Assembly: GCA_044350805.1 (NCBI GenBank)
Contig: JBILGU010000016.1
Span: 1-64,000, forward strand
Reading direction: 5' to 3'
Length of the DNA stretch: 64,000 nucleotides
Source: UBA6136 sp044350805
GTDB taxonomy: Bacteria; Pseudomonadota; Gammaproteobacteria; Methylococcales; Methylococcaceae
The notes below the pieces were generated by a model. The model was given only the letters and a program-made list of their open reading frames with translations, was not told the origin of the DNA and did not search any database. The position numbers and the translations under genes are program-made. Shown here piece after piece: positions 43,841-52,205 of this stretch (position 1 is the first letter of the stretch; each line of letters begins with the position of its first letter).

Positions 43841-43892
43841 TTCGCCTAACCGAATCACGGGGATGGATCTTTACCATCCCATCGTAGGCGAA
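43841..43892. repeat. Nested inverted repeats between lipoprotein and cytochrome genes
   Basis: An outer 8-bp stem TTCGCCTA (43841-43848) / TAGGCGAA (43885-43892) encloses an inner 7-bp stem GGGATGG (43860-43866) / CCATCCC (43874-43880). It sits in the 238-base region between divergent genes, 44 bases upstream of the lipoprotein start, so it could be an operator or a leader RNA structure. The rest of the region shows no gene. Confidence 0.65.
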
Positions 43893-44035
43893 TTTATAGC
43901 ATATGGGGTCGCTGGGCGGCCTTTCGGCTGATGGGTAAGATCACGCAGCGAAAAATCAGCGAATACAGCTTGCCTGTTGCTCCATTGAAAGGTCTAATCA
44001 GGCCTGGTGTTACATAATCATTTCGGAGACTGGGC

Positions 44036-44788
44036 ATGATCCATCAAGTGATGACCCTCGGGAAGTTGCCTGCATCCTATCGAATCCTCTTTACGGGATT
44101 CCTTTTGGTCGTTGGTGTGGGGCTGCTGATGGCAGGATTCCAGATCATGGAGACCCACGGAAAGGCCGATGGCAAGCCGGGTCTTTCGGTAGATGACATC
44201 GTCTACAGCTATTACGGTAACCGCAGTGGCTCCAAGCTGGAGTCGATGCTGAACGGCCAGATGGAGCCCATGGCCCCTGATGAAGTGCGGTTCAAGATTA
44301 TTCAGTGGGCTCGGGATGAAGCCAGCCCCATCGAATGGAATAAAGAAATCAAGCCATTGTTTGATCAGTACTGCGTCGCCTGCCACGGGCCGGGTGCAGC
44401 CATTCCCGATTTCACCAAATTCGAAAACGTCAAAAAGGTGGCGGAGGTCGATGAAGGTGCCAGCATTGCATCGCTCACCCGGGTCTCGCACATCCACCTT
44501 TTCGGGATTTCTTTCATCTTCCTCTTCGTCGGATGGATCTTCGCGATGGCGCAGTATCCCCTCAAGTGGAAGCTGGTTCTGATCTCAACCCCCTTTGCCT
44601 TCCTGCTGCTTGACGTCCTCTCCTGGTGGTTGACCAAGTATCACCCGATCTTTGCATGGCTCACCATGCTCGGAGGTTTGGGCTATAGCGTCGCTTCGAC
44701 CATCATGATCTCGACATCCCTGATTCAGATGTGGCTTCCAGAGCACCAGTGGCCGGCCCGTTGGATCAAGCCCAACAAGAACTTCTGA
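44036..44788 (+). CDS. Membrane-bound c-type cytochrome of unknown role
   Basis: Protein of 250 residues with an N-terminal membrane segment (about 18-38), a periplasmic region holding a single haem motif CVACH near residue 117, and three further membrane segments (about 153-170, 178-200, 208-232). HIHLFGISFIFLFVGW carries conserved-looking His residues. Proteins of this layout occur in methanotrophs and ammonia or sulfur oxidisers, sometimes mislabelled as elongation factor. It is likely an electron carrier in the inner membrane, with partner unknown. It stands alone, with a lipoprotein gene on the other side of its promoter region. Confidence 0.75.
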   Translation: MIHQVMTLGKLPASYRILFTGFLLVVGVGLLMAGFQIMETHGKADGKPGLSVDDIVYSYYGNRSGSKLESMLNGQMEPMAPDEVRFKIIQWARDEASPIEWNKEIKPLFDQYCVACHGPGAAIPDFTKFENVKKVAEVDEGASIASLTRVSHIHLFGISFIFLFVGWIFAMAQYPLKWKLVLISTPFAFLLLDVLSWWLTKYHPIFAWLTMLGGLGYSVASTIMISTSLIQMWLPEHQWPARWIKPNKNF

Positions 44789-44796
44789 TGGTTTTC

Positions 44797-44824
44797 CTCC
44801 AAGGGACGACATCGTCCCTTGGAG
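44797..44824. repeat. Perfect 13-bp palindrome between convergent genes
   Basis: CTCCAAGGGACGA and its exact complement are separated by two bases. It lies between the cytochrome gene and the pmbA-like gene, which converge. No T-run follows in either direction, though its place suggests a bidirectional transcript end. Confidence 0.75.
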
Positions 44825-44826
44825 AT

Positions 44827-46179
44827 TCAGAGGGTAAAGAGAAAGTCCCGGATCAGCATCCCGGGCACCTGGCATCCCCCCAGTGAACGCTCCTGATAGG
44901 TCTCCGTCTCGGGCAACCTCAAGGTGTGTTGGGTGACAGCCTCCAGTTCCGATCCAAAAATGCGGTAAAGGCTCTCGTCAAACCGAAGATCCTTGATCGG
45001 TGCGATGATTTCACCGTCTTCCACCCAGAAACAGGCATAGCGGGTCATGCCGGTCAGTCGAGCCGTTTTTCGCTCGCTCCAGTTGAGGTAATGAAGATTT
45101 CCAAGGTAGATCCCGGTCCCGAGTCGCTTCAGCGTATCGGCAGGTTGAAGGTCGCCACAGAGAATCTCCGGTGATCTCATGCCTTCGCCACTGGAAGCCC
45201 CGTTGGCCGTCAGGCCGTATTCTTTGGCGGTTCGTTCATGAATGAGGAACGTGCGAAGTTCGCCTCGCTCGATCAAAAGAACCTCTTCCGGAGAGACGGA
45301 CTCCGATGAAGTGAAACGTGGGCTCAGCCCCAGCTTGAAATTTTCCCGAAGCGAGAAAAGGGGGGAGAGGCGTGACTCCCCGCGCGCCAGTCCCTCAAAG
45401 GCCGATTCTCCCCGCTGAAAGGCGCCATGACTGACGGCGCCCCAAGACAGCATGCCGACCAAAGCCTCAACGGCCTGCGGCGCGAGAAACACCCGATAGC
45501 CTCCGCGCGGCAAGATGCGATTTTTTCGCTTGAGGGCGGGCAGCTTCTCGCAGCTCTCGGCAAGGGTGGTTCGAAGGGCGTCCTCCGCATAGACAGAACC
45601 GGCGTAAAGGCCTTTGACCGCTTTATTCTCCCCATCCACATTGACGGTGTAGATCGAATGATCGAGAAAAAAGCTCTCGGAGCTAAAGCTTCTGAATGTG
45701 CCTTTTGAGTTTGCGGTTGCCCGGATCTGAAGGCCACCCGCATAGAGTCCTGCAAGGTCCATGTTCTGGCTCGCACGGTAAACCGCACTGCTGATCTCAC
45801 CCACCGATGGGAGTGTGCCTGAGTGAGCCTCATCGCCCTCGCCATGATTCTCAAGAGGGGTGACGAAGGGGTCTTGTGGGAGAACGCTGCACTCGTTTCG
45901 CGCGTGAGCGATCAGTGAGGCGACCTGAGCCTGGTCGGTTGCTAGGGATCCCGTCAGGTCAAAACCGAGGACGAGCCGCCGACCGTCGAGCCGAAAATCC
46001 AGTGTGACCCGCTGTTGATCCACATGCGTTGCCTGACGGACTCGACCCTGATTGAAGCGGACGTAATCCTGGTTTTCAGCGGAAAACGACAGTCCGAGAT
46101 CTTCCTGATCCCTCAGCATCGCAAAAGCGGCGTCGGCCAATTGCCTGAAGGCTTCAATCCGGCAAGCTTTAGCGCTCAT
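44827..46179 (-). CDS. PmbA/TldE-like subunit of a TldD-type peptidase
   Basis: Member of the TldD/PmbA family, 450 residues, lacking the HExxxH metal site, as is normal for the TldE (PmbA) partner. Seen are NSKGTFRSFSSES, NGASSGEGMRSPEIL and the tail QERSLGGCQVPGMLIRDF. TldD-TldE heterodimers cleave unfolded peptides and mature some ribosomal peptides (microcin B17). Its start overlaps the tldD-like stop by four bases (ATGA), so the two subunits are made together. The sequence is more divergent than a standard E. coli PmbA and may be a paralogue. Confidence 0.82.
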   Translation of the reverse strand: MSAKACRIEAFRQLADAAFAMLRDQEDLGLSFSAENQDYVRFNQGRVRQATHVDQQRVTLDFRLDGRRLVLGFDLTGSLATDQAQVASLIAHARNECSVLPQDPFVTPLENHGEGDEAHSGTLPSVGEISSAVYRASQNMDLAGLYAGGLQIRATANSKGTFRSFSSESFFLDHSIYTVNVDGENKAVKGLYAGSVYAEDALRTTLAESCEKLPALKRKNRILPRGGYRVFLAPQAVEALVGMLSWGAVSHGAFQRGESAFEGLARGESRLSPLFSLRENFKLGLSPRFTSSESVSPEEVLLIERGELRTFLIHERTAKEYGLTANGASSGEGMRSPEILCGDLQPADTLKRLGTGIYLGNLHYLNWSERKTARLTGMTRYACFWVEDGEIIAPIKDLRFDESLYRIFGSELEAVTQHTLRLPETETYQERSLGGCQVPGMLIRDFLFTL

Positions 46180-47651
46180 CGGGCGCCCCCGAAGACTTCA
46201 ATGTTCTTGAACAAACAACTCGGCGAGGCATGGCCGACCCGGATCATCTGATTCGGCTCACCCTTGCCGCAATACGGCGTGCCATACATCCTGAAAGTCT
46301 CGGAACTGCCGACCGCTTTCAAGGAATGCCAGAAGGGCAGGGTGATGCCCCGATAGTTGGGGTTTTTGAGAACGCGGGTCAGGCGTCCCTCCTCAATCAG
46401 TTGAGCGTATTCACAGCCGAACTGGAACTTGTTGCGGTAATCGTCGATGGACCAGGATCGGTTGGACTGCATGAAAACTCCCCGCTCCACCTGATTCAGC
46501 ATGGATTCAAAGGAGGTGTTGCCCGGTTCAAGATTGATGTTGGCCATCCGATCGATCGGGGCGCGGTTCCACCCGGAAGAGCGAAAGTTCGCTACGCCCG
46601 GAATACCGCTTCGAGACTGGCTTTCCAGTCCCCCAAGCCCACGAAGGAGCCGGCCCTCCTGGATCAGGTACTGCCTTTCCGCAGGGGCGCCACCATCGTC
46701 AAAAGCATAGCCTGCAAATTCTCCAGGCAGGCAGGGGTCAAAGACGACATTCATGAGGGGGCTTCCGTACTGGAGTGTCCCGAAGTCCTCGGGTTTAACA
46801 AAGCTCCAGCCCGCATAATTGCGCTCATCCCCCAAAATGCGGTCGAGTTCAAGCGGGTGACCAATGGATTCGTGGATCTGAAGAAGCATCTGATCGGGGC
46901 TAAGGATCAAATCCATCGTTTCATCGGGACAGTTTTCGGCTTTCAAGAGGGCTAGAGCTTCTTGGCCTGTTCGCTCACACGCATCGAGAAGTTCGTCCCA
47001 GTCGAAACTCTCAAGTCCGGATTGAAGGCAGCGGGCCGTCGGCCCATTGAGGCTTCGCTGCTGGGTTTCGCTTCCTTCTGCGGCAATCGCTCCAAAGTTC
47101 TGGTAGCTCAGAAGGTGATGCTGCCGAAGGTCCGTGCCATTGCTGGTGACGTAGTGTGTCTCGGATTCCACCAGAGTTGCTTCTGCCACTGCGGTCACAA
47201 TCGCATCTGAGACCTTCAGTCGTTGTGTGGCTTGAATCAGATGCCCCGTAAAGTCTTCGAGGCTGATTTGATCCAGTCGGATCCTTGAAGGACCCTCATG
47301 TCGGGCCATGCTGGCGGGCCGCTGCGCAACGGAAAGATCAGAACGTCGTTGAGCGGCTGTTGCACGCGCCATTTCCGATGCCAAAGATGCAGCGTGGCGG
47401 AGACCTTGGCTGGTAAGATCGCTGGTGGCGGCATAGGCGATTTGACCCTCCGCCAATGCTTCAATCATGACCCCCCGGGTTTGGAGGATCCGATTGGATT
47501 CCATGTGGCCGTTTCGTGCCGAACGATGGTGGTGGGTCTCACAGGCGAATCGCAGACCGATCCAGTCGGCTTCCTTAGAAACCGCATTCAGCGCTGCGAC
47601 GGGATCGAAATCGGCAAGGGCAGTTTGAACGGTCAGCGAAGGCGCAGACAT
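46176..47651 (-). CDS. TldD-like metallopeptidase subunit
   Basis: Catalytic partner of the TldD/TldE pair, 491 residues. The zinc motif is HESIGHPLELD near residue 263 (HExxxH), and the third ligand Cys is probably in the C-terminal YCGKGEPNQMIRVGHASP region. ATG 47651 follows GGAGA by eight bases and was preferred; in-frame starts at 47675-47693 would add up to 14 residues. It overlaps the PmbA-like gene by four bases. No small precursor peptide gene is evident next to it. Confidence 0.82.
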   Translation of the reverse strand: MSAPSLTVQTALADFDPVAALNAVSKEADWIGLRFACETHHHRSARNGHMESNRILQTRGVMIEALAEGQIAYAATSDLTSQGLRHAASLASEMARATAAQRRSDLSVAQRPASMARHEGPSRIRLDQISLEDFTGHLIQATQRLKVSDAIVTAVAEATLVESETHYVTSNGTDLRQHHLLSYQNFGAIAAEGSETQQRSLNGPTARCLQSGLESFDWDELLDACERTGQEALALLKAENCPDETMDLILSPDQMLLQIHESIGHPLELDRILGDERNYAGWSFVKPEDFGTLQYGSPLMNVVFDPCLPGEFAGYAFDDGGAPAERQYLIQEGRLLRGLGGLESQSRSGIPGVANFRSSGWNRAPIDRMANINLEPGNTSFESMLNQVERGVFMQSNRSWSIDDYRNKFQFGCEYAQLIEEGRLTRVLKNPNYRGITLPFWHSLKAVGSSETFRMYGTPYCGKGEPNQMIRVGHASPSCLFKNIEVFGGAR

Positions 47652-47758
47652 GGGGGTATTCTCCGAGTAAGGCATCATGCCTTGGACCCGCATTCAGGCG
47701 GGAGGTTCGCCGTTACGGGTGTCCCTCGGTACCCCTCAGGCCGAGTGGCCGCTTTCTG

Positions 47759-48619
47759 CTAGTTCGCGGGGCGATAGATGGGGTTACGTGGATCGGAATG
47801 CGCCAGACGAATGGGCGGTTTGGCTTTGGTCACGCTGAAGATCTCGTGAGTGATCTCCTCATACAAATCCGTTGTCCATTGGGGGAGACTCGGGTAGCTT
47901 GTGTCCAGCGGCCGCAGTCTGGGGTCGCTCGGCGAGATAATGACACGAATGTTTTCAGTCCCGACATGGGCTGAAAGAACAAAAAGCTCCTCAATTGCCG
48001 CATCGCCCATGGCCAGGCAGCCTGCAGAAACTGCCTTGCCGTGGATGAAAATGTCACCCCCAAGGTCGCTTCGGCCCTCATCAAGGGCATGATCTCGATC
48101 GAACTGGTTCGGATAATCGACCTTCATGGAGAGATGATAGTTGCTGTTCGGATTCAGCCTTGAGATGTGGTAAATCCCTTCAGGAACCTGTCGATCGCCC
48201 TGTTTCAATTTGGGGCCACGCATGCCGCTGGCAGCCCGGATACCGTAGGGTTTTACCAGCTTGAAGGGTCCCGTATCCCGCGCCCACAATTCGAGTTTCT
48301 TTTCATCCTTGATCGCAATCAGGACGATCTCGTTCGGGGGATAGGCAACCCCCGCTTTTTTGAACAACGGGCCGAGTTGTTGGATGGCAGAGGGGGCAAA
48401 CGCATCGAGGACGTCATCGACGGTCCGGGAGGATTTGGGAAAGCGAATCCCGGATGAGACGGAGGTGTCCATGGGGATGTCGAGATAACGTTTGGGTTTA
48501 CTGGATTTCGATGGCTTGCCGGGTTTGGATGCCTTGGTGATGGTTTGAGGTTCCATCGCACAACCGGATAAAAGGCCCAGGCTCAGTGCCAGCCAAAAGA
48601 TTCTCTTGCCGTTCAGCAT
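47759..48619 (-). CDS. Lipoprotein L,D-transpeptidase (YafK-like)
   Basis: Periplasmic YkuD-domain enzyme, 286 residues. Lipobox LSGC at residues 17-20 fixes the start at 48619. A Lys/Ser/Pro linker follows. The catalytic motif is IHGKAVSAGCLAMGD (HG-x6-GC type), and PEGIYHISRLNPNSNYHLS is typical of YafK/DpaA proteins, which cleave peptidoglycan-protein links or act as L,D-transpeptidases. A membrane-tethered peptidoglycan role is likely; which reaction it performs is not decided by sequence. It lies 102 bases after ispG on the same strand. Confidence 0.87.
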   Translation of the reverse strand: MLNGKRIFWLALSLGLLSGCAMEPQTITKASKPGKPSKSSKPKRYLDIPMDTSVSSGIRFPKSSRTVDDVLDAFAPSAIQQLGPLFKKAGVAYPPNEIVLIAIKDEKKLELWARDTGPFKLVKPYGIRAASGMRGPKLKQGDRQVPEGIYHISRLNPNSNYHLSMKVDYPNQFDRDHALDEGRSDLGGDIFIHGKAVSAGCLAMGDAAIEELFVLSAHVGTENIRVIISPSDPRLRPLDTSYPSLPQWTTDLYEEITHEIFSVTKAKPPIRLAHSDPRNPIYRPAN

Positions 48620-48721
48620 GCGTCGGTGGGATCTCAATTGAAAATGGAGGTGTGCCTTGTTCTTCCAAGGCGGGGAGCGCTCAAGCGCGCTCCCCTCATC
48701 AGTCTTTTGGGTCCGAAGGGT

Positions 48722-49942
48722 CTAGGCTTTTCGGCCGTAGTGACTCTCAATGTATTTTTCGACCATGACCTGGAATTCTTCAGCAATTCGGTCGCCTTTC
48801 AAGGTGACGGTTTTGACGCCGTCTTCATAAACGGGGGCGACAGGATCCTCACCGGTTCCCGGAAGGCTGATGCCGATGTTGGAGTGCTTGCTTTCGCCAG
48901 GACCATTGACCACGCAGCCCATGACAGCCACCTGCATGTCTTCGACACCCTGATAGGTTCGCTTCCATTCCGGCATCTTGTGGCGGATGTGGCTTTGGAT
49001 GTCCTGCGCCAATTGCTGGAAGTAGGTGCTGGTCGTCCGCCCACAGCCCGGGCAAGCCGTCACTAGGGGAAGGAATGAGCGGAACCCCATGGTTTGAAGA
49101 ATTTCCTGAGCGACGATCACTTCCTGTGTCCGGTCGTTCATCAAAGGTTCAGGCGTCAGTGAGACGCGAATGGTGTCGCCGATGCCCTGCTGCAGAAGGA
49201 CGCCCAGAGCGGCACTGGAGGAGACAATCCCCTTGGAGCCCATGCCCGCCTCAGTGAGGCCCAGGTGGAGGGCGAAATCACACCGTTCGGCCATCATCTG
49301 GTAGACCGCGATCAATTCCTGAACCCGGCTGAGCTTGCAGGAGATGACGATGCGCTCCTTGGGAAGGCCCAGTTCAATTGCCTTGTACGCGCTTTCAAGC
49401 GCGGAGGTAATGACCGCTTCCCGCATGACATTTTCAAGTGGAGCCGGGTCAGACAAGGCGGCGTTTTCATCCAGGAGTCTTGCAAGGACCGACTGGTCCA
49501 GACTGCCCCAGTTGACGCCAATGCGTACCGGCTTGTCGTACTGGCAAGCGAATTCGATCATCTGGGCAAACTGGGGATCGCGTTTTGAACCGCGACCCAC
49601 GTTACCCGGATTGATGCGATATTTGGCGAGGCTCTCGGCGCAGGCCGGGTACTTCTCCAGAAGGCGGTGACCATTAAAGTGGAAGTCGCCGATAATCGGG
49701 ACGAAGCAGCCTTTGGCCTCAAGCTTCTCCCGAATGTAGGGAACCGCTTCTGCAGAGGCCTCGTTGTTGACCGTCACTCGGACGAGTTCGGAACCGGCGC
49801 GGGCCAGTTCATAAATTTGTTGAACCGTGCTCTCGACATCGGCCGTATCGGTATTGGTCATCGACTGGATGACAATGGGCGCGCCCCCCCCGATTTGGAT
49901 ATTGCCAACCTTGACGCCGACGGTTTTCTTGCGAGCAATCAT
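48722..49942 (-). CDS. ispG: 4-hydroxy-3-methylbut-2-en-1-yl diphosphate synthase
   Basis: Iron-sulfur enzyme (GcpE) of the MEP isoprenoid pathway, 406 residues. IGGGAPIVIQSMTNTDT begins the TIM-barrel; the [4Fe-4S] ligands are in TACPGCGRT and, 35 residues on, CVVNGPGE. Length and motifs are normal for Gammaproteobacteria. Downstream at 48673-48696 is a 9-bp GC-rich inverted repeat (GGGGAGCGC) without a T-run. Confidence 0.97.
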   Translation of the reverse strand: MIARKKTVGVKVGNIQIGGGAPIVIQSMTNTDTADVESTVQQIYELARAGSELVRVTVNNEASAEAVPYIREKLEAKGCFVPIIGDFHFNGHRLLEKYPACAESLAKYRINPGNVGRGSKRDPQFAQMIEFACQYDKPVRIGVNWGSLDQSVLARLLDENAALSDPAPLENVMREAVITSALESAYKAIELGLPKERIVISCKLSRVQELIAVYQMMAERCDFALHLGLTEAGMGSKGIVSSSAALGVLLQQGIGDTIRVSLTPEPLMNDRTQEVIVAQEILQTMGFRSFLPLVTACPGCGRTTSTYFQQLAQDIQSHIRHKMPEWKRTYQGVEDMQVAVMGCVVNGPGESKHSNIGISLPGTGEDPVAPVYEDGVKTVTLKGDRIAEEFQVMVEKYIESHYGRKA

Positions 49943-50032
49943 CTTTTTTGACTAGCCATGGAGTGATTCAGAGCCCCAATTTTAACTCGAAACCCCCTCA
50001 AGGTGGGTTCTGTCGAGGCCATAATTCTGGAA

Positions 50033-50893
50033 TCAGGCCATTTCTCGAGCGATATCGAAGATGGCTTCGGCATTGAGAACCTGCGTATTGCTTTCAAAGA
50101 GTCTCGCAATGCAGGCGCGATGGAGTGACAGTTTGAGTGTTCCAAAGCCTATGGCGCCCCACACCTTTTTACCTGAACGCTCGGCGCCCCGGTCCATCAT
50201 GTCGAGGCCGCCAAGTCCGAGGGGCGGTGTGGCGTTCGCGTCAGCGACCAGTTCAAGCGTCGGGTTCGAAATCCAATGCTCCTCTTTCAGAAGCTCCACG
50301 CCGGTTGCGCCCGCGGCGATCACAATGTGAGCGCCTTCAAGGGCCTTGGCGCGATCTTCAGCGGTAGGTGCTTCCAAGGGTTTGACCGCAATGCCGAAGC
50401 GTTCGGATAAATCCCTCGCCGTTTTTTCAGCCCGGACCTGTTCACGGCTGGTGAGGATGATTTCGCTGGCACCCACCTTGGCCAGCATGAGCGCTGCTCG
50501 CTGGCCGACGGGCCCCGTTCCTGCGAGCACCACGGCGCGTTTCCCGGCGATAGATCCGCTGGTCATGAGTTTGGCAACGCAGGCCGCGGCGGTGGTATTG
50601 CTGCCGTTACTGTCCAGCATGACCGAGACCCTGAAATCGCCGAAAAAGCGCTTCCTGATCGCAGCGAGGAGGGCTTCGCTGGCTTCCATATCGCTGCCGC
50701 CCACGAAAATCGCGGTGTTTTTCTTCTCCTTGGGTGGGCGAGTGAAGATGGTGCCGTCGACCAGAGCGCCGACGAGCTCGGGCGTCAGGCCGCCATGTCC
50801 AATGACATGGTCAGCTCCGCCGTCATAGGCAACCACCGTATCAAAGACGGAAGGGTGAGCATCGGTATCGAACTGAAATAGAAGCTTTTTCAT
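50033..50893 (-). CDS. mtdA: NADP-dependent methylene-H4MPT/methylene-H4F dehydrogenase
   Basis: C1-transfer dehydrogenase of methylotrophs, 286 residues. The opening MKKLLFQFDTDAHPSVFDTV and the stretches VDGTIFTR, MLDSNGSNTTAAACVA, VVLAGTGPVGQRAALMLA (NADP site) and LHRACIARLFES follow MtdA of Methylorubrum extorquens closely. It oxidises methylene-H4F or methylene-H4MPT with NADP+. ATG 50893 gives the family N-terminus; the frame remains open upstream to 51106 but that part is not MtdA-like. It is divergent from fchA, which catalyses the next step, rather than in the same operon. Confidence 0.94.
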   Translation of the reverse strand: MKKLLFQFDTDAHPSVFDTVVAYDGGADHVIGHGGLTPELVGALVDGTIFTRPPKEKKNTAIFVGGSDMEASEALLAAIRKRFFGDFRVSVMLDSNGSNTTAAACVAKLMTSGSIAGKRAVVLAGTGPVGQRAALMLAKVGASEIILTSREQVRAEKTARDLSERFGIAVKPLEAPTAEDRAKALEGAHIVIAAGATGVELLKEEHWISNPTLELVADANATPPLGLGGLDMMDRGAERSGKKVWGAIGFGTLKLSLHRACIARLFESNTQVLNAEAIFDIAREMA

Positions 50894-50973
50894 GGGGAAA
50901 TTGGATGTGGGTTTAATGTCCTTTTGCTGCAAGTTACCCCACGGGCACAGCAAGGTAAACCCCGAGGTTGCTT

Positions 50974-50979
50974 TATACT
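50974..50979 (+). promoter_or_regulatory. Possible -10 element for fchA
   Basis: TATACT in the 167-base region between mtdA and fchA, 82 bases before fchA. No clear -35 element is found at the right distance, so an activator may be needed if this is the promoter. Confidence 0.3.
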
Positions 50980-51060
50980 GAGCGTCTTCCTTGATGTTCC
51001 ATATGCCTACCCTTGGCTTACACCCCAAATTAGAAGACGGGCTTCCTCGCGAGATTTCTG

Positions 51061-51690
51061 ATGAATATTGTTCACGACCAATCCGTTGAGTCCTTTTTGG
51101 ACGCATTGGCCAGCAAGTCGCCTACACCCGGCGGAGGAAGTGCCGTCGCCGTCTTGGGAGCGATGGGTGCCGCGCTGGTATCCATGGTTGCGAATCTGAC
51201 GATTGGTAAAAAGAACTACGAGGCCGTTGAGGCGGAAATGCGCGAGGTGCTTGGGGCTGCGGATCAGCTGAGAGGGAGGATTCTTGCTCTGGTCGATGCT
51301 GATATCGCAGCGTTTGATCAGGTCATGGCGGCCTATGGTCTTCCCAAGGAGACGGAGGCGGATAAGGCCTCACGAAGTGAGGCTATCCAGATGGGGCTCA
51401 AGGCGGCAACCGAGGTGCCGCTGGCGTGTGCTGAACTTTGTCGGGAGGTCATCCTCCTCAGTCGATCGGTAGCCGAGAAGGGCAACCGAAATGTGATCAG
51501 TGATGCCGGTGTAGCGGTGCTCGCTGCGCATGCCGGTTTCCGAAGTGCGGTACTCAATGTGCATGTCAACACGGGGACGATCCGGGATGCTGACTTCGTT
51601 GCGGACGCTCTGGCGCGCCTTGAAATCCTGGCTCAGGATCTCGATGCCACTGCCGAAGCCACCTACGAGATCGTCAAGTCGAGACTATGA
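51061..51690 (+). CDS. fchA: Methenyltetrahydrofolate cyclohydrolase FchA
   Basis: Enzyme of the formiminotransferase-cyclodeaminase C-terminal family, 209 residues, all alpha. SKSPTPGGGSAVAVLGAMGAALVSMVANLT is diagnostic (here given as its start SKSPTPGGGS and its end MVANLT), and GNRNVISDAGVAVLAA near residue 140 is also conserved. It hydrolyses methenyl-H4F to formyl-H4F, linking MtdA to the folate C1 pool. It is divergently placed from mtdA. The tRNA cluster begins 97 bases downstream under its own promoter. Confidence 0.92.
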   Translation: MNIVHDQSVESFLDALASKSPTPGGGSAVAVLGAMGAALVSMVANLTIGKKNYEAVEAEMREVLGAADQLRGRILALVDADIAAFDQVMAAYGLPKETEADKASRSEAIQMGLKAATEVPLACAELCREVILLSRSVAEKGNRNVISDAGVAVLAAHAGFRSAVLNVHVNTGTIRDADFVADALARLEILAQDLDATAEATYEIVKSRL

Positions 51691-51712
51691 GGCGGAAATT
51701 TTCCTCTAGCGT

Positions 51713-51741
51713 TTGACGTGCGGCGCCGGGGTTGTTATGAT
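51713..51741 (+). promoter_or_regulatory. Strong sigma-70 promoter of the tRNA cluster
   Basis: TTGACG (51713-51718) and TATGAT (51736-51741) are separated by 17 bases. A GC-rich stretch (TCGCCGTC) follows the -10 element, the discriminator type seen in stringently controlled stable-RNA promoters. The first tRNA begins 47 bases after the -10 element. Confidence 0.85.
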
Positions 51742-51787
51742 TCGCCGTCTTGATGGTTCGTCAAGCGACACTCAAGGCTTAGTCCTC

Positions 51788-51864
51788 CGGGGTATAGCGC
51801 AGTCTGGTAGCGCGTCTGCTTTGGGAGCAGAATGTCGGGGGTTCGAATCCCTCTACCCCGACCA
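51788..51864 (+). tRNA. tRNA-Pro (TGG)
   Basis: Acceptor CGGGGTA / TACCCCG, anticodon stem TCTGC / GCAGA with loop TTTGGGA (anticodon TGG), T-loop GTTCGAATC and an encoded ACCA end. Confidence 0.96.
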
Positions 51865-51865
51865 A

Positions 51866-51942
51866 GCGCTTGTAGCTCAGCCGGATAGAGCATCGGCCTT
51901 CTAAGCCGAGGGTCGCAGGTTCGAGTCCTGCCAAGCGCGCCA
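51866..51942 (+). tRNA. tRNA-Arg (TCT)
   Basis: Acceptor GCGCTTG / CAAGCGC, anticodon stem TCGGC / GCCGA with loop CTTCTAA (anticodon TCT), and an encoded GCCA end. It begins one base after tRNA-Pro. Confidence 0.96.
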
Positions 51943-51964
51943 TCATCTCAAGACTCTGTCGATG

Positions 51965-52040
51965 GTGACTGTAGCTCAGTTGGTAGAGTCCAGGATTGTG
52001 ATTCCTGTTGTCGCGGGTTCGAGCCCCGTCAGTCACCCCA
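51965..52040 (+). tRNA. tRNA-His (GTG)
   Basis: Acceptor GTGACTG / CAGTCAC with the extra G at -1 (51964), loop TTGTGAT (anticodon GTG) and an encoded CCCA end. A 6-bp hairpin CACCCG / CGGGTG (52039-52056) follows directly. Confidence 0.95.
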
Positions 52041-52068
52041 CCCGCCCTGACGGGTGTAACAAGTTTCC

Positions 52069-52106
52069 GGGCCGTTAGCTCAGTTGGTAGAGCAGTGGAC
52101 TCTTAA
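52069..52106 (+). pseudogene. Truncated tRNA-Lys (CTT), likely attachment site
   Basis: The 5' half of a tRNA-Lys gene is intact: acceptor arm GGGCCGT, D-arm GCTCAGTTGGTAGAGC, anticodon 5' stem GTGGA and loop CTCTTAA (anticodon CTT at 52102-52104). After the loop the sequence no longer folds as a tRNA: only three of five anticodon pairs form, and no ACGGCCC 3' acceptor strand or T-arm follows. The break at the anticodon loop, 99 bases before an integrase gene, marks the junction of an integrated element. Confidence 0.85.
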
Positions 52107-52164
52107 CACGCAAGTCCCTTGCTTGAGCCCCAGCGACACAGCTGATTCGGACGGAAATTCCTAA

Positions 52165-52198
52165 CCTTCACACACCAATCGGTACCCAATTGTGAAGG
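52165..52198 (+). promoter_or_regulatory. Hairpin covering the integrase ribosome binding site
   Basis: Inverted repeat CCTTCACA (52165-52172) / TGTGAAGG (52191-52198). The right arm contains most of the AAGGA Shine-Dalgarno sequence (52195-52199), which is six bases before the integrase ATG. Folding would hide the ribosome site. Confidence 0.55.
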
Positions 52199-52205
52199 AA
52201 ACCCC

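Noticed and set aside
50894..51106. N-terminal extension of mtdA by 71 codons
   Set aside because: The extension is unlike MtdA, would overlap the fchA start, and the family N-terminus begins exactly at 50893.
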